64,000 nt of DNA from Treponema sp. (GTDB taxonomy: Bacteria; Spirochaetota; Spirochaetia; Treponematales; Treponemataceae). Location: positions 186,001-250,000 of the forward strand of contig JAFUTH010000006.1 in NCBI GenBank assembly GCA_017484285.1, written 5' to 3'. The position numbers were made by a program, and so were the translations under genes. Numbering within the stretch: the first letter of the stretch is position 1; each line of letters begins with the position of its first letter. Below the pieces are notes generated by a model. The model was not told the origin of the DNA. It ran no database searches and saw only the letters and a list, made by a program, of their open reading frames with translations. Of the stretch, positions 42,695 to 51,820 are shown piece by piece.

Positions 42695-42782
42695 CACCGC
42701 ATGGATGCGGTGTTAAAGCAAAGAGAGAATTTTCTGAAAGAAAATTCTCGTACGAATCAGAAAATCCATGGATGGATTTTCT
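42695..42782 (+). repeat. Multi-hairpin intergenic element (R3)
   Basis: Three perfect hairpins fill the 110-bp gap: CACCGCAT-GG-ATGCGGTG (42695-42712), GAGAATTTTC-TGAAA-GAAAATTCTC (42725-42749) and AGAAAATCCA-TGGA-TGGATTTTCT (42759-42782). No T run follows on either strand, so it is not an ordinary terminator. Confidence 0.7.
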
Positions 42783-42789
42783 GTTCGAA

Positions 42790-44064
42790 TTAGTCAGCTT
42801 TTTCAGCCTTGTCGATTTCTTTACTGTCTTTTTTAATGAGCTTGTCGATAATCGTGCGGTTGTCGAGCAAATCGCTCAACGACTGGTCGTGGTGGATTCG
42901 CGTGATGACATTCGCGAACAAGCCCGTGACATTTGTGGAAATGAACCATTCTTTGTCTTTTAAATCGGGGTGGTAGACCGCATTTGTACCGATGACGCGA
43001 TAGAAAAGCCCGTCTTTGTAGGCCTGATCGAACAATTCAACCGCATTTCCCGTAAAGAACGGAAGCGAAATCGCCGCGATGACCTTTGTAGCTCCGTTGT
43101 TGTGCAAGAATTCCATCGCTTTGAGGAGCGTGCCGCCCGTGCCGAGCATATCGTCAGCAAGGAACGCAACTTTGCCCTGCACATCTCCGAGCAATTTGAC
43201 GCTCTTGATGTTCGTGTTTTTTGCGTCCTGCGTGACCACCGAATAATCGCGCTCTTTGTAAATCATCGCCAAAGGAACTTTAAGACCTGTGGCGTAGAAT
43301 TTATTGCGGTCAATCGCGCCCGTGTCCGGGGAAACGACAACCAAGTCTTCTTTGTTTGGTCCCGAGAGATTCACGACTTTCGCAAGTTCGCGAATAATTT
43401 GATAAGAAGCGTGCAAATTGTCGAGATACGTTGTGTTGAACGCGTTGACGATTTCGCGTGAGTGAATGTCGAGCGTGATGACGCGGGTGACGTGCTTTAG
43501 TTCGTAGATGTGGCAGAGGAGCGACGCGGTGAGACCTTCTCGGCTCTTCTTTTTGTGCTGACGGCTGTACGGGAACGCCGGGAGAACAAGCGTAATTGAT
43601 TTTGCGCCCGCCTGCTGAACGGCATCAATCGTAACAAGGAGCGTCATAACATGGTCGTTGACCGAGAATGTGACCATATTCTTTCCGCCATTCATGGGAA
43701 TTGGCTCGTGGTTTTCGGCATCTTGGAAGATATAGATGTCTTTTCCGCGCACACAGTCAAGCAATTCAGCTTTGATTTCGCCGTTTGCAAACCAAGTGAA
43801 CTGTGTGTTGATTTTGAACACTGGCGGACGATATTTATCGGTTGAACCGCGCACCACTAAGTCAGAAGTGGCAAGGTCGTTTCGGAAATTGATGTCCTGA
43901 ACAAGTTTGTCCTTTTCAAGATTGTATCGTTTTGAGATGACATCGCTCTTAAGCGCAAAACGATGTTTATACATGTGGCGAAGATGAGCGATAACTTCAT
44001 CGGCAAAGACTGCGCCACCCGGACAAGCGACAACACCAAGATTAGTCGGTTCTGAATACGGCAT
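42790..44064 (-). CDS. prs: Ribose-phosphate pyrophosphokinase, long spirochaete-type
   Basis: 424 residues from ATG at 44064 (GGAG six bases upstream; a TTG 4 codons earlier is less likely). It makes PRPP from ribose-5-phosphate and ATP. Motifs: ANGEIKAEL and FPYSRQHKKK (ATP-binding), LDIHSREIVNAF, VVSPDTGAIDRNKFYA and the PRPP loop FLADDMLGTGGTLL. It is about 110 residues longer than the common 315-residue enzyme, mainly N-terminally and in the middle. A class with altered regulation is possible. Confidence 0.9.
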   Translation of the reverse strand: MPYSEPTNLGVVACPGGAVFADEVIAHLRHMYKHRFALKSDVISKRYNLEKDKLVQDINFRNDLATSDLVVRGSTDKYRPPVFKINTQFTWFANGEIKAELLDCVRGKDIYIFQDAENHEPIPMNGGKNMVTFSVNDHVMTLLVTIDAVQQAGAKSITLVLPAFPYSRQHKKKSREGLTASLLCHIYELKHVTRVITLDIHSREIVNAFNTTYLDNLHASYQIIRELAKVVNLSGPNKEDLVVVSPDTGAIDRNKFYATGLKVPLAMIYKERDYSVVTQDAKNTNIKSVKLLGDVQGKVAFLADDMLGTGGTLLKAMEFLHNNGATKVIAAISLPFFTGNAVELFDQAYKDGLFYRVIGTNAVYHPDLKDKEWFISTNVTGLFANVITRIHHDQSLSDLLDNRTIIDKLIKKDSKEIDKAEKAD

Positions 44065-44188
44065 GTAGGTCTCCAAAAAATTCGATGCCCTATTTTATCT
44101 TTTTAAGGAATAGTGGTCAATGTAAGAAGTGATAGAAAAGCATCCTTGACGCATACGAAAAAACTCGCAAGAATATTGACAGTTGAGG

Positions 44189-44194
44189 TATCAT
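44189..44194 (+). promoter_or_regulatory. -10 box TATCAT, 5 nt from the transporter ATG
   Basis: TATCAT followed by five bases and ATG at 44200. GAGG is 11 bases from the ATG, so a conventional leader is not excluded. Confidence 0.35.
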
Positions 44195-44199
44195 CTTTT

Positions 44200-45531
44200 A
44201 TGGAAAGTTTGAAATGGATTGTGCTTGCCTTAGCAGTGGCGATGTACGCACTGGTGATTGCAAAGCAAGACAAAAAAGTGATTTTTACGACGGTGGCGGC
44301 GGTGGCGGTCATCATTTTGGGAATCGTGTTTCCGGGGGCGATTTTTACGACCGCTACAGAAAGTGACGGCAGGTTGTACGCACTCACGCACGCGTTTTCT
44401 TCGCTCGTGAACTGGAATGTGCTGATGATTTATGTCGGAAGCATGACGATTGCCGCGCTCTTTTTGTATTCAAAAGTACCCGCGAAAATCGCCGACTGGA
44501 TTGTGCGCGTAAGCCCTTCAACGGGAATCGCGATTGTTCTGATTCTCGCGATGACGGGCATTATTTCGATTTTCGTTGAGAATGTGGCGACCGTGCTTGT
44601 GATGGCACCAATTGCCCTTTCGCTCTGCAAAAAACTCAAAATGAACCCGACGATGTTCATGGTCGGCTTGGCGGTGATGTCGAATCTTGAAGGAACGGCA
44701 ACGCTTGTGGGCGACCCACCGAGCATGATTTTTGCAAGCTATGCAGGCTACACGTTCAACGATTTCTTTATTCATGCGGGGAAACTTTCGATTTTCTTCG
44801 TTGTGCAGGCAGGCTTGCTCGCGGGCTGCGTGTTCTTTTACGCCGTGTTCCGAAAACTCCGCGACAAAACCGAAGTTGAGGGAGAGCCGATTATTTCCGT
44901 TGTGCCGGCAATTCTTTTGCTCGCGCTTATTTTCGGCTTGGCGGCAATTTCCTTCATTCCGAACGAAATTCCGTTTCTTTCGGGTGGTTTCGTCATGGCT
45001 CTCGGAATTTGCGGTGTGCTCTGGTATCTTCTTTCGCAGAAAAAAACGGGTGGCGAAACGTGGGAGCTCATAAAAGGCTTGGACTGGGAGACAATCGCGT
45101 TCTTAATCGGCATTTTCGTTGTGGTGGGCGCAATCAGCGAAACAGGCTTGCTCAAAGATTTCGCAGACTTCCTTTCAGAAATCACGGGCGGAAGCAAGGT
45201 CGCGGGCTTTGTGCTTGTGCTTGCCGTTTCGATTTTGATTTCGGGCTTCGTGGACAATGTGCCGTACATCATCGTCATGCTCCCCGTGGCGGGCAATATG
45301 GCTGAAAGCATGGGAATCCACCGCGAATTGTATCTTTTCGCGCTTTTGATTGGCTCATGCTTGGGCGGAAACCTTACGCCGTTTGGAGCGAGCGCAAATG
45401 TGGTTGCAATGGGAATCGTCAAAAAGGAAGGCTACCCGATGTCGTTCGGAAAATGGCTCAAACTCGGTGGCACTTTCACACTCATTACGACCGCCGCCGC
45501 CGCGATTGTGCTGTGGATTTTGTGGGCGTAA
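44200..45531 (+). CDS. SLC13/ArsB-NhaD superfamily ion or anion transporter
   Basis: 443 residues, about 11 transmembrane segments. Family segments: FVENVATVLVMAPIALSL (near 125), NLEGTATLVGDPPSMI (near 165), DWETIAFLIGIFVVVGAIS (near 300), FVDNVPYIIVMLPVAG (near 350) and GGNLTPFGASANVVAMG (near 390). These are the two helical-hairpin repeats of the ion-transporter superfamily that includes NhaD, ArsB and citrate carriers. Substrate unknown; NhaD-like Na+/H+ exchange is one possibility. Divergent from prs. Confidence 0.88.
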   Translation: MESLKWIVLALAVAMYALVIAKQDKKVIFTTVAAVAVIILGIVFPGAIFTTATESDGRLYALTHAFSSLVNWNVLMIYVGSMTIAALFLYSKVPAKIADWIVRVSPSTGIAIVLILAMTGIISIFVENVATVLVMAPIALSLCKKLKMNPTMFMVGLAVMSNLEGTATLVGDPPSMIFASYAGYTFNDFFIHAGKLSIFFVVQAGLLAGCVFFYAVFRKLRDKTEVEGEPIISVVPAILLLALIFGLAAISFIPNEIPFLSGGFVMALGICGVLWYLLSQKKTGGETWELIKGLDWETIAFLIGIFVVVGAISETGLLKDFADFLSEITGGSKVAGFVLVLAVSILISGFVDNVPYIIVMLPVAGNMAESMGIHRELYLFALLIGSCLGGNLTPFGASANVVAMGIVKKEGYPMSFGKWLKLGGTFTLITTAAAAIVLWILWA

Positions 45532-45559
45532 AAAAAAATCCCTGATTTTTTCGGGGATT
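45530..45559 (-). terminator. Terminator between convergent genes
   Basis: Stem AATCCC/GGGATT (45537-45542 and 45554-45559). On the complement it is followed by nine T. It serves the small hypothetical gene and perhaps the transporter. Confidence 0.7.
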
Positions 45560-45566
45560 CGTCTTG

Positions 45567-45959
45567 CTACACATCCAAACTGAATACTGCGCCAGACTGA
45601 GGGGCAACTCCTGCTAAGCCGTAGCCTGTCGCTTGTGCAATCTGCACATTCGTCTGAATCTTGCTCTGCGTGCTCTGAATGAGCGCGTCGAGCTGAGAAT
45701 CGCTCATTTCTTCAGTTTTAACATCAAGTTTCGGCTGATTTTTCATGGAAATCAGCTGGTTCAAGAGCGAATTGAGAATCTGAATTTTTGAAATCGAAAC
45801 GCCCTGCTGATTCGGCTTGGCGGCAACTCCAGTTACATGATCAAAGTGAGCGTAAATGACATTTGACTGCGCGACCGGAACGTACAATTTGCCGTGTCCG
45901 CTTGAGACAACGCCTGAATAATTATAGCTATTTGCGTTTAATGAAACTCCGTTTACCAT
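45567..45959 (-). CDS. Small hypothetical protein
   Basis: 130 residues with GAGG upstream of the ATG. No signal peptide. Gly/Ser-rich start (NANSYNYSGVVSSGHGKLYV), a helical middle (KIQILNSLLNQLISMKNQPK; MSDSQLDALIQSTQSKIQTN) and a Gly/Ala C-terminus. I do not recognise it. Codon use resembles neighbours, and both an RBS and a terminator are present, so it is likely real. Confidence 0.65.
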   Translation of the reverse strand: MVNGVSLNANSYNYSGVVSSGHGKLYVPVAQSNVIYAHFDHVTGVAAKPNQQGVSISKIQILNSLLNQLISMKNQPKLDVKTEEMSDSQLDALIQSTQSKIQTNVQIAQATGYGLAGVAPQSGAVFSLDV

Positions 45960-46037
45960 AATCTCACCTCACTGCTCCCACCAAACTTTTTATCTAGTTA
46001 CAGTATCGGAATTTACGGAGAGATTATTAGAAAAATG

Positions 46038-47300
46038 TTAATTGAACTGATTGCGCCAGACGGTAATGCGCTCGTCTATGGATTTGACGGCGGTTTCAGA
46101 ATCGGTGTCCGTGACATCGGAAAGATACGGAATAATCACGCGCTCTTTAAGGCTTTCCCAGCGCGAGGGAAGCGCAAGCGGCGCGACAAGAGAATCTTCG
46201 GCGGGCATTTTTCCAAGCAAGGTTTTGTAATAGGCAGGGAACACGCGCTCATTCACACTTTTTATCGAGGAAAATCCGCTGCAAATGCCGAATGTCTGCG
46301 TGTCGAGATTCATGCGCATAGAACGCTCAAGAAGATTTTTCTGCGTGGATTCCGAAAAGAACCACTCGATGAACGCGTAGGCGGCGCGGGCATTTTTCGT
46401 CTTTCGGTACAAACCGAGGCTCGTGATGTCATCGTTCACGAAAATTTTTCCGTCTTTTGAAAACCATCGAAACGAAATAGTTTCAGTCTGCTCGCTCGGA
46501 ATGTCAAAAAACACATCGCTTTTGATGTACGCGAACAAGCACCGTTCAGAATCGACGAGTTTTTGCTTTGGCGCGTAGAGATATTTGAACGAAAAATCCT
46601 GTTCAGCCGTCCTCCCGCCGTTTTTGTCGCGGCTCCAGTTTTTCAGATACGAGACCGTCGAAGCAAGCGAATCGGCATTCCACGAAAAAACCGTTCCCTT
46701 CTCGCCGAATTCCGCACCGCCCGCCTTTGCAATCTGATAGATGAAATTCGCATCCCATGAAGGCGCATAGCCCATTTTTACGAAGACATCATTCTCAGAC
46801 TTTTGATTAAAACTCCCCGCCGAATCGCGAAGCATGTCGGAATCAATCAGCATGCTCTCGCCCACAAGGTCGTGGTTTTTCTGCGAGAAAATCACCGTGG
46901 GCAGGTTGAAGCTCACGGGAATAATGTACTGCCGACCGTTGATTTTTCCGTATTCGAGGAGCGGGCTGTACATTGACGATGGATGAATCTGACTTCGGTT
47001 AAACACGCGGTCAACTGCCGCAAAATTCTTTTTGATTCGGGAATTGCGCAAATACGAGCCGATTACGATGTCGGGATTTTGCTCGTCTTTTGCAGGCGGA
47101 AGCGACACGGCGAGCTTGTCTTTGTACACGACGACCGCCTTTGCCTTATTCTGCGCGACATTGAAAAATTCCACATACGAAACGATTTCAGGTCGGTCAG
47201 TCCAAATCACCACAGGGCGAGACTCACCGCAAGAGATAAAAAGAAAAAAGGAAGAAAGAAAGAAGAAAAACTGAACTACAAAACGAAATAATCTTTTCAA
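46038..47300 (-). CDS. Extracellular solute-binding lipoprotein (ABC-type)
   Basis: 420 residues from TTG at 47300 with a weak GGAAA upstream. Lipobox FISC (Cys24). The body is a periplasmic binding protein of the sugar-binding type: VVIWTDRPEIVSYVEFFN, PDIVIGSYLR, YIIPVSFNLPTVIFSQK and ARAAYAFIEWFFSESTQKNLL. No permease or ATPase genes are adjacent, so it is an orphan component or works with a distant transporter. The substrate is unknown; an oligosaccharide would fit the pectin theme. Confidence 0.85.
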   Translation of the reverse strand: MKRLFRFVVQFFFFLSSFFLFISCGESRPVVIWTDRPEIVSYVEFFNVAQNKAKAVVVYKDKLAVSLPPAKDEQNPDIVIGSYLRNSRIKKNFAAVDRVFNRSQIHPSSMYSPLLEYGKINGRQYIIPVSFNLPTVIFSQKNHDLVGESMLIDSDMLRDSAGSFNQKSENDVFVKMGYAPSWDANFIYQIAKAGGAEFGEKGTVFSWNADSLASTVSYLKNWSRDKNGGRTAEQDFSFKYLYAPKQKLVDSERCLFAYIKSDVFFDIPSEQTETISFRWFSKDGKIFVNDDITSLGLYRKTKNARAAYAFIEWFFSESTQKNLLERSMRMNLDTQTFGICSGFSSIKSVNERVFPAYYKTLLGKMPAEDSLVAPLALPSRWESLKERVIIPYLSDVTDTDSETAVKSIDERITVWRNQFN

Positions 47301-47316
47301 ATTGAATTTCCATATT

Positions 47317-47402
47317 TGTCACACGGATTCGATTTTGCTAACGCAAAATCACAAGAAAAAGTTTAAAAAGGGATTCCGTAGGAATCCCCAATCCGTGTGA
47401 CA
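47317..47402 (+). repeat. Multi-hairpin intergenic element (copy R2)
   Basis: Perfect 13-bp outer arms TGTCACACGGATT (47317-47329) and complement (47390-47402) enclose two perfect 8-bp hairpins, GATTTTGC-TAAC-GCAAAATC (47331-47350) and GGGATTCC-GTA-GGAATCCC (47370-47388). It folds as a three-way junction and shares the first hairpin with R1. Confidence 0.85.
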
Positions 47403-47407
47403 TTATT

Positions 47408-48697
47408 TTATTTTGCGAATTTCTCCGCAGTTTCATAAATCACGGTGTACACTTCGTCGATTTTTTCTTCGTCAACGGAACTAAACGCGACTCGGAGCGT
47501 GCTTGAATCGATTGAGATTGTGCCAATCTGCTTTTCGTGCAAGATTTTAAGGCGCAATTCCTCGGCATCGCACTTAGTTTTAAAGCTCATGAAATAGCCC
47601 GAATTAAACGGAAGCGCTTCCAAAACTGACGATGTGTGAGAATCAACGAAGGCACGCACTTTTTTGTAGCGTTTTTCGAGCATATCGCGGAACGCCTTTT
47701 TTTCTTCTTCGATGTTTGGCTCTGAGAACGCTTTGAGCGAAATCGACTGGCTCGGAGTTGAAGAACAGCTCACCGATGAGCGAATCAAGCCCATCAACTT
47801 TTTTTCGAGCGCAAGATACTGCTCGTCGCTCAAGCCTTTTCCGCCGAATGTGAGGAAGCCACAGCGGAATCCCCACACGAAATCTTCTTTTGTTGGTCCG
47901 TCGATTTTGACCGCAAGGATATTCTCGTGCAAGTCGGCAAATTCTGCAAAAAGCGACTGCGGGTAAATGTCCTGCTCGTAGTTGAGACCGAAATATGCGT
48001 CGTCGTCCCACACGATGACCTTCGCGCCCTTTTCGGCAACTTCTTTTACTGCCTGAACAATCTGCTTTGCCTCGGCATTCGTGGGAGAGTAGCCGCTTGG
48101 ATTCTGCGGAAAGTTGAGCAATACACGCACGGAGCCAGATTTTGCCTCGATTGCAAGCGCGGTTTTGAAAGATTCGATGTCAAAGCCACCGTTGCGGAAC
48201 AAATTGAATGTGTGAAGCTCTGCCCCACGGCGCGTTTCGACAACGAGCGAATAATTATCCCAAGAAGGATTTGCCGCCAAAAGCGGATGATTTGAATCAA
48301 CGAACAAATCTGAAAGATATGAAATGCCTGCCGTAAGCCCCGGAACGACCACCGGATTTGAAATTGATTTTCCCACAAGCCCCGGATTTTTTTTGAGCAT
48401 GAGTTCTTTCCATTTTTTGCGCAAGTCAGGATTTCCCGCCGTGGGAGTGTATGAGACGAATTCTCCAGAAGAAAGCTCGGGCGCGTATTTTTGAACAGAA
48501 GGAAGAATCGCCGGCTTTCCGCCCACAATCGTTGTGCCAATCGTAGCGTTCGCGACCTTTCCGAACTGTTTTGCTTCGCCGCCCTGCGAAATGATTCCTC
48601 GTGGGAAGAAAATGCGAGTTCCTAAATCAGAGAGAAGTTCCCCCGCGACCGTGCCACGGAGCGTGTCATTCAATTCTTGTGCTAATGGATTTAACAT
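47408..48697 (-). CDS. Class I/II aminotransferase, PLP-dependent
   Basis: 429 residues. PLP-aminotransferase fold type I: LSSGEFVSYTPTAGNPDLRKKW (substrate/PLP region near 75), NPSWDNYSLV (near 143), FPQNPSGYSP (near 197), VWDDDAYFGLNY (near 232) and the Schiff-base lysine in KIDGPTKEDFVWGFRCGF (near 268). Amino-acid substrate not determinable. A TAGAAT box 8 nt from the ATG replaces a Shine-Dalgarno. It is followed by the multi-hairpin element and the solute-binding gene. Confidence 0.87.
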   Translation of the reverse strand: MLNPLAQELNDTLRGTVAGELLSDLGTRIFFPRGIISQGGEAKQFGKVANATIGTTIVGGKPAILPSVQKYAPELSSGEFVSYTPTAGNPDLRKKWKELMLKKNPGLVGKSISNPVVVPGLTAGISYLSDLFVDSNHPLLAANPSWDNYSLVVETRRGAELHTFNLFRNGGFDIESFKTALAIEAKSGSVRVLLNFPQNPSGYSPTNAEAKQIVQAVKEVAEKGAKVIVWDDDAYFGLNYEQDIYPQSLFAEFADLHENILAVKIDGPTKEDFVWGFRCGFLTFGGKGLSDEQYLALEKKLMGLIRSSVSCSSTPSQSISLKAFSEPNIEEEKKAFRDMLEKRYKKVRAFVDSHTSSVLEALPFNSGYFMSFKTKCDAEELRLKILHEKQIGTISIDSSTLRVAFSSVDEEKIDEVYTVIYETAEKFAK

Positions 48698-48848
48698 GAT
48701 GAACTATTCTATCTAGTGAAATATTCAGTGTCAATTAAAATTCTGCATAAATATTCAAGGAAATTGCATATTTTTGCATAAAAGCGTACGGTCTTCCAAC
48801 CTAGAATCTCCGCATAAAAAAAGCTATACTGCTCTCAGGAAAAACATC

Positions 48849-49853
48849 ATGAACGAAAAATACACGGAATATAAAAATCTCGTTTCCGAAGTAAAAGCAG
48901 AAGCTGCGAAACGAATTGTCGGGCAGAGTCAGGTGATTGACGGCATTCTCACGGCTCTCGTGTGCGGCGGTCACATTCTGCTTGAAGGCGTGCCGGGCTT
49001 GGCAAAAACGCTCGCGGTCAAAACTTTCGCCGAAATTTCAGGGCTTGACTTCAAGCGAATCCAGTTCACGCCCGATTTGCTCCCTGCCGATGTGAGCGGA
49101 ACGCTCATTTACGAGCAACTGTCAGGGAAATTCTCGGTGCGAAAAGGCCCGGTCTTTACGAATGTGGTGCTTGCCGACGAAATCAACCGCTCGCCTGCGA
49201 AAGTGCAATCCGCGCTCCTTGAAGCAATGGCAGAAAAACAGGTGACAATCGGCGAAGAAACGCACGCGCTCCCCAAGCCGTTCATCGTGCTTGCCACGCA
49301 AAACCCGATTGAGCAGGAAGGAACTTACAATCTTCCCGAAGCGGAACTTGACCGCTTTCTTTTAAAGGTGCTCGTTCCCTACCCCACTCCGCAGGAAGAA
49401 GTCGCCATCGTAAAAACGGCGGGAAAAGCACATGAAGTTCCCGTGCAGAAGATTCTTTCGGCACAAAAACTCGAAGAAATGCAGAATCTTTTAAACGAAG
49501 TGACTTGCGACGATAAAATCGCCGAGTACATCGTTTCGATTGTGGGCGCGACCCGTCCCGTTCAAGAAAAAAAGCAGGCGGCAAACATCGCGATGCGCTC
49601 GCTCCCCAAAAAAGACGACATTTCGCGCTACATTTCGTTCGGAGCTTCCCCACGAGCGGGAATCGCGCTCTTGCAAACGGCAAAGGCTCACGCGCTTTTT
49701 TCTGGGCGCGATTTCGTGCTTCCCGAAGACATCAAGGAATCCGCGCTTTCTGTGCTCCGCCATCGAATCGTGCTTTCGTATGAAGCGGCGGCAGACGGCG
49801 TTACGAGCGATGATTTGATTCAGAAGATTTTGGAACTCATGCCGCTCCCGTAA
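48849..49853 (+). CDS. MoxR-family AAA+ ATPase
   Basis: 334 residues from ATG at 48849 with CAGGA upstream and TATACT about 26 bp before the start. AAA+ motifs: HILLEGVPGLAKTLAVKTFA (Walker A), VVLADEINRSPAKVQSALLEAM (Walker B) and FIVLATQNPIEQEGTYNLPEAELDRF (sensor 1 and Arg). MoxR ATPases act as chaperones that load metal or cofactors into VWA partner proteins. It heads the bat-type cluster to 55578, with DUF58 and VWA genes following at once. Confidence 0.93.
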   Translation: MNEKYTEYKNLVSEVKAEAAKRIVGQSQVIDGILTALVCGGHILLEGVPGLAKTLAVKTFAEISGLDFKRIQFTPDLLPADVSGTLIYEQLSGKFSVRKGPVFTNVVLADEINRSPAKVQSALLEAMAEKQVTIGEETHALPKPFIVLATQNPIEQEGTYNLPEAELDRFLLKVLVPYPTPQEEVAIVKTAGKAHEVPVQKILSAQKLEEMQNLLNEVTCDDKIAEYIVSIVGATRPVQEKKQAANIAMRSLPKKDDISRYISFGASPRAGIALLQTAKAHALFSGRDFVLPEDIKESALSVLRHRIVLSYEAAADGVTSDDLIQKILELMPLP

Positions 49854-49858
49854 AAAAA

Positions 49859-50740
49859 ATGAATATCACCCGACTTGCACAAAGAGCTTCTTCTCTCAGG
49901 CTTTCTGCCATCGCGCTTGCCGAAAACATGCGGAACGGCAGCTTTAAGTCGCTCTATCGCGGGCAGGGAATCGAATTCAGTGATGTGCGCGAATATTTGC
50001 ACGGCGACACGGTGCGCTCAATCGACTGGAATGTGACGGCTCGCATGGGCAGGGCGTTCATCAAACAATATGAAGAAGACCGTGAGCTTTCCGTTTTTTT
50101 GATTCTTGACTGCTCGCGCTCTATGGAACTCGGCTCTTCCCTCACGCGGCTCGAAGCGGCAACCGAGGCGGCGGCTTTGCTTCTTCTGGCGTGCGAGCAC
50201 AATGCGGGTGCAATCGGCGCAGTCTTTTTTGACGGGAAGATTCAGTTTTCTTGTCCGCCGAAAGCAGGGCGCGAAAACTCGATGATGATTCTCTCAAAGC
50301 TCGACAAGCTTACTACTATCGAAGAATCTGAAAAATCTGACGGCTCGGTGCTTTCAAATGCGATTCAGGGTGCGGCAAAACTGCTCAAAAAACGCTCGCT
50401 CGTCTTCATTCTCTCGGATTTTCGTTCGGCAAAGTGGGAAAAGCCATTCGCCCAACTCGCGCAAAAACACGATGTGGTCGCCGTAAGAATCACCGACCCG
50501 AGCGACACGGAACTCGCCGAGATGGGCACGATTCCGTTTTATGACGCGGAAAGCAAAAAAAAGAGCGTTTTTCCCACGCTTTCACGGAGATTCAAGGCAG
50601 AATGGCGCGAGGCGAACCAAAAACGCACGGAGCAATGGAAAGATTTCTGCGCAAAGCACGGAGCAAGCCCGCTCACGCTCTCAACCGAAGAAGACGCGGT
50701 GATTGTCTTGCAGCGATTTTTCAAGCAGAAGGCGAGGTAA
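49859..50740 (+). CDS. DUF58 domain protein (VWA-like)
   Basis: 293 residues, 5 bp after moxR. The DUF58 hallmark G(Q)GIEFSDVREYLHGDTVRSIDWNVTAR is at residues 36-62, followed by a VWA-like region with LILDCSRSMELGSS (metal site DxSxS). Soluble. DUF58 proteins are the usual MoxR partners in bat operons. It has no Shine-Dalgarno of its own, so it is probably coupled to moxR. Confidence 0.92.
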   Translation: MNITRLAQRASSLRLSAIALAENMRNGSFKSLYRGQGIEFSDVREYLHGDTVRSIDWNVTARMGRAFIKQYEEDRELSVFLILDCSRSMELGSSLTRLEAATEAAALLLLACEHNAGAIGAVFFDGKIQFSCPPKAGRENSMMILSKLDKLTTIEESEKSDGSVLSNAIQGAAKLLKKRSLVFILSDFRSAKWEKPFAQLAQKHDVVAVRITDPSDTELAEMGTIPFYDAESKKKSVFPTLSRRFKAEWREANQKRTEQWKDFCAKHGASPLTLSTEEDAVIVLQRFFKQKAR

Positions 50741-50752
50741 AAAAAAGTAAAA

Positions 50753-51820
50753 ATGAAACGATTTTCCGCGCTTTTCTTTGCCCTTTTTTCGCTTTTTCTC
50801 GTTCCGATTGTGCCCGCTCACAGCGAAAATTTGCAAATCGTCATGCCGCGGCTCATTTATATTGGCGACACGGTTGAAATCCGCTACGTGTTTCATTCTG
50901 ACGCACTGATTTTTGGCGGCGACTTTGCAGAAAAACCGTCCGCAACGATTCCGCTCCGCACTGACTACGAATTTTTTCTCGCGCATGAAGCTGATTTTTG
51001 CGTGAAAGCCGCTTCGCTCGAAAAACTCAATTCCGAATACACGCTGAATCTCACCGTGATTCCGTGGAAGACGGGCTTTTTGCAGATTCCGCCGTTCAGC
51101 CTCACTTCGCTCGTCGCGTTCTCGCAGAATGAAAAGATTGTCGGAACAAGCCCTGTAATGACAGGAAATCGCTCAAGTACGCCCTTTATCGTCTCGCTTT
51201 CGCCGATTGAAGTGAAATCGCTCGTGCAAAAGACGGGAAACCACTCATTTTTGCCCCAGGCAAGCCCGCTCGTGCTTCCGGGAACGACCGCGCTCCTCGT
51301 GTTTCTTGCGATTTTTGCGCTCGCCGTGTTTTCTGCGCTTCTCTTTGTGCTGTTGCATCTTCCGCGCGTTGCCCGCTTTATCGAAAATCTGACCGCGCTC
51401 TATTCGCTCAAAAAGAATTCCCGAAAGGCGGTCAAAAAAATCCGTGCGCTTCAAAAAGAATCAGAAAAAATCCCCTCGGACAAAGATTTTGCAGAAGGGC
51501 TTCAGCACATTCTCCGCGCGTTTTTGCACAAACGATTCGTCCACGATTTTTCTTCCGTCACCACGAACGCACTCTACCCGCTTTTCGTTGCTTTGTGCGG
51601 CGGTGATTTGGGAGAGCATCAGGAAAACGCAGTCGAACATCTGATTGCGCTTTTTAACCGACTCGATTTTGTTCGATTTTCGGAACATGCTCGCTTTCTT
51701 TCTGCAAGCGAGAACAATGGAAAGAACGAACGGGATTCCGTATGCGAAAATGCAATTACAATGATAAAAGAATTTGACGATGACAGTGATTTTGAAGAAA
51801 AAGAGGAGAAAACCGTATGA
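50753..51820 (+). CDS. Bat operon membrane protein with signal peptide and one transmembrane segment
   Basis: 355 residues. Signal peptide MKRFSALFFALFSLFLVPIVPA, periplasmic beta domain (about 25-170: IYIGDTVEIRYVF, LTVIPWKTGFLQIPPFSL), transmembrane segment at about 180-205 and a cytoplasmic helical domain (about 215-355). The layout matches the BatD-like or DUF4381-like partner between DUF58 and BatA. Its ATGA overlaps the batA start. Confidence 0.78.
   Translation: MKRFSALFFALFSLFLVPIVPAHSENLQIVMPRLIYIGDTVEIRYVFHSDALIFGGDFAEKPSATIPLRTDYEFFLAHEADFCVKAASLEKLNSEYTLNLTVIPWKTGFLQIPPFSLTSLVAFSQNEKIVGTSPVMTGNRSSTPFIVSLSPIEVKSLVQKTGNHSFLPQASPLVLPGTTALLVFLAIFALAVFSALLFVLLHLPRVARFIENLTALYSLKKNSRKAVKKIRALQKESEKIPSDKDFAEGLQHILRAFLHKRFVHDFSSVTTNALYPLFVALCGGDLGEHQENAVEHLIALFNRLDFVRFSEHARFLSASENNGKNERDSVCENAITMIKEFDDDSDFEEKEEKTV

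Noticed and set aside
45567..45959. Possible flagellar or phage tail protein
   Set aside because: The helical, Gly/Ser-rich composition suggested it, but no family motif is present and neighbours are unrelated, so it is left as hypothetical.
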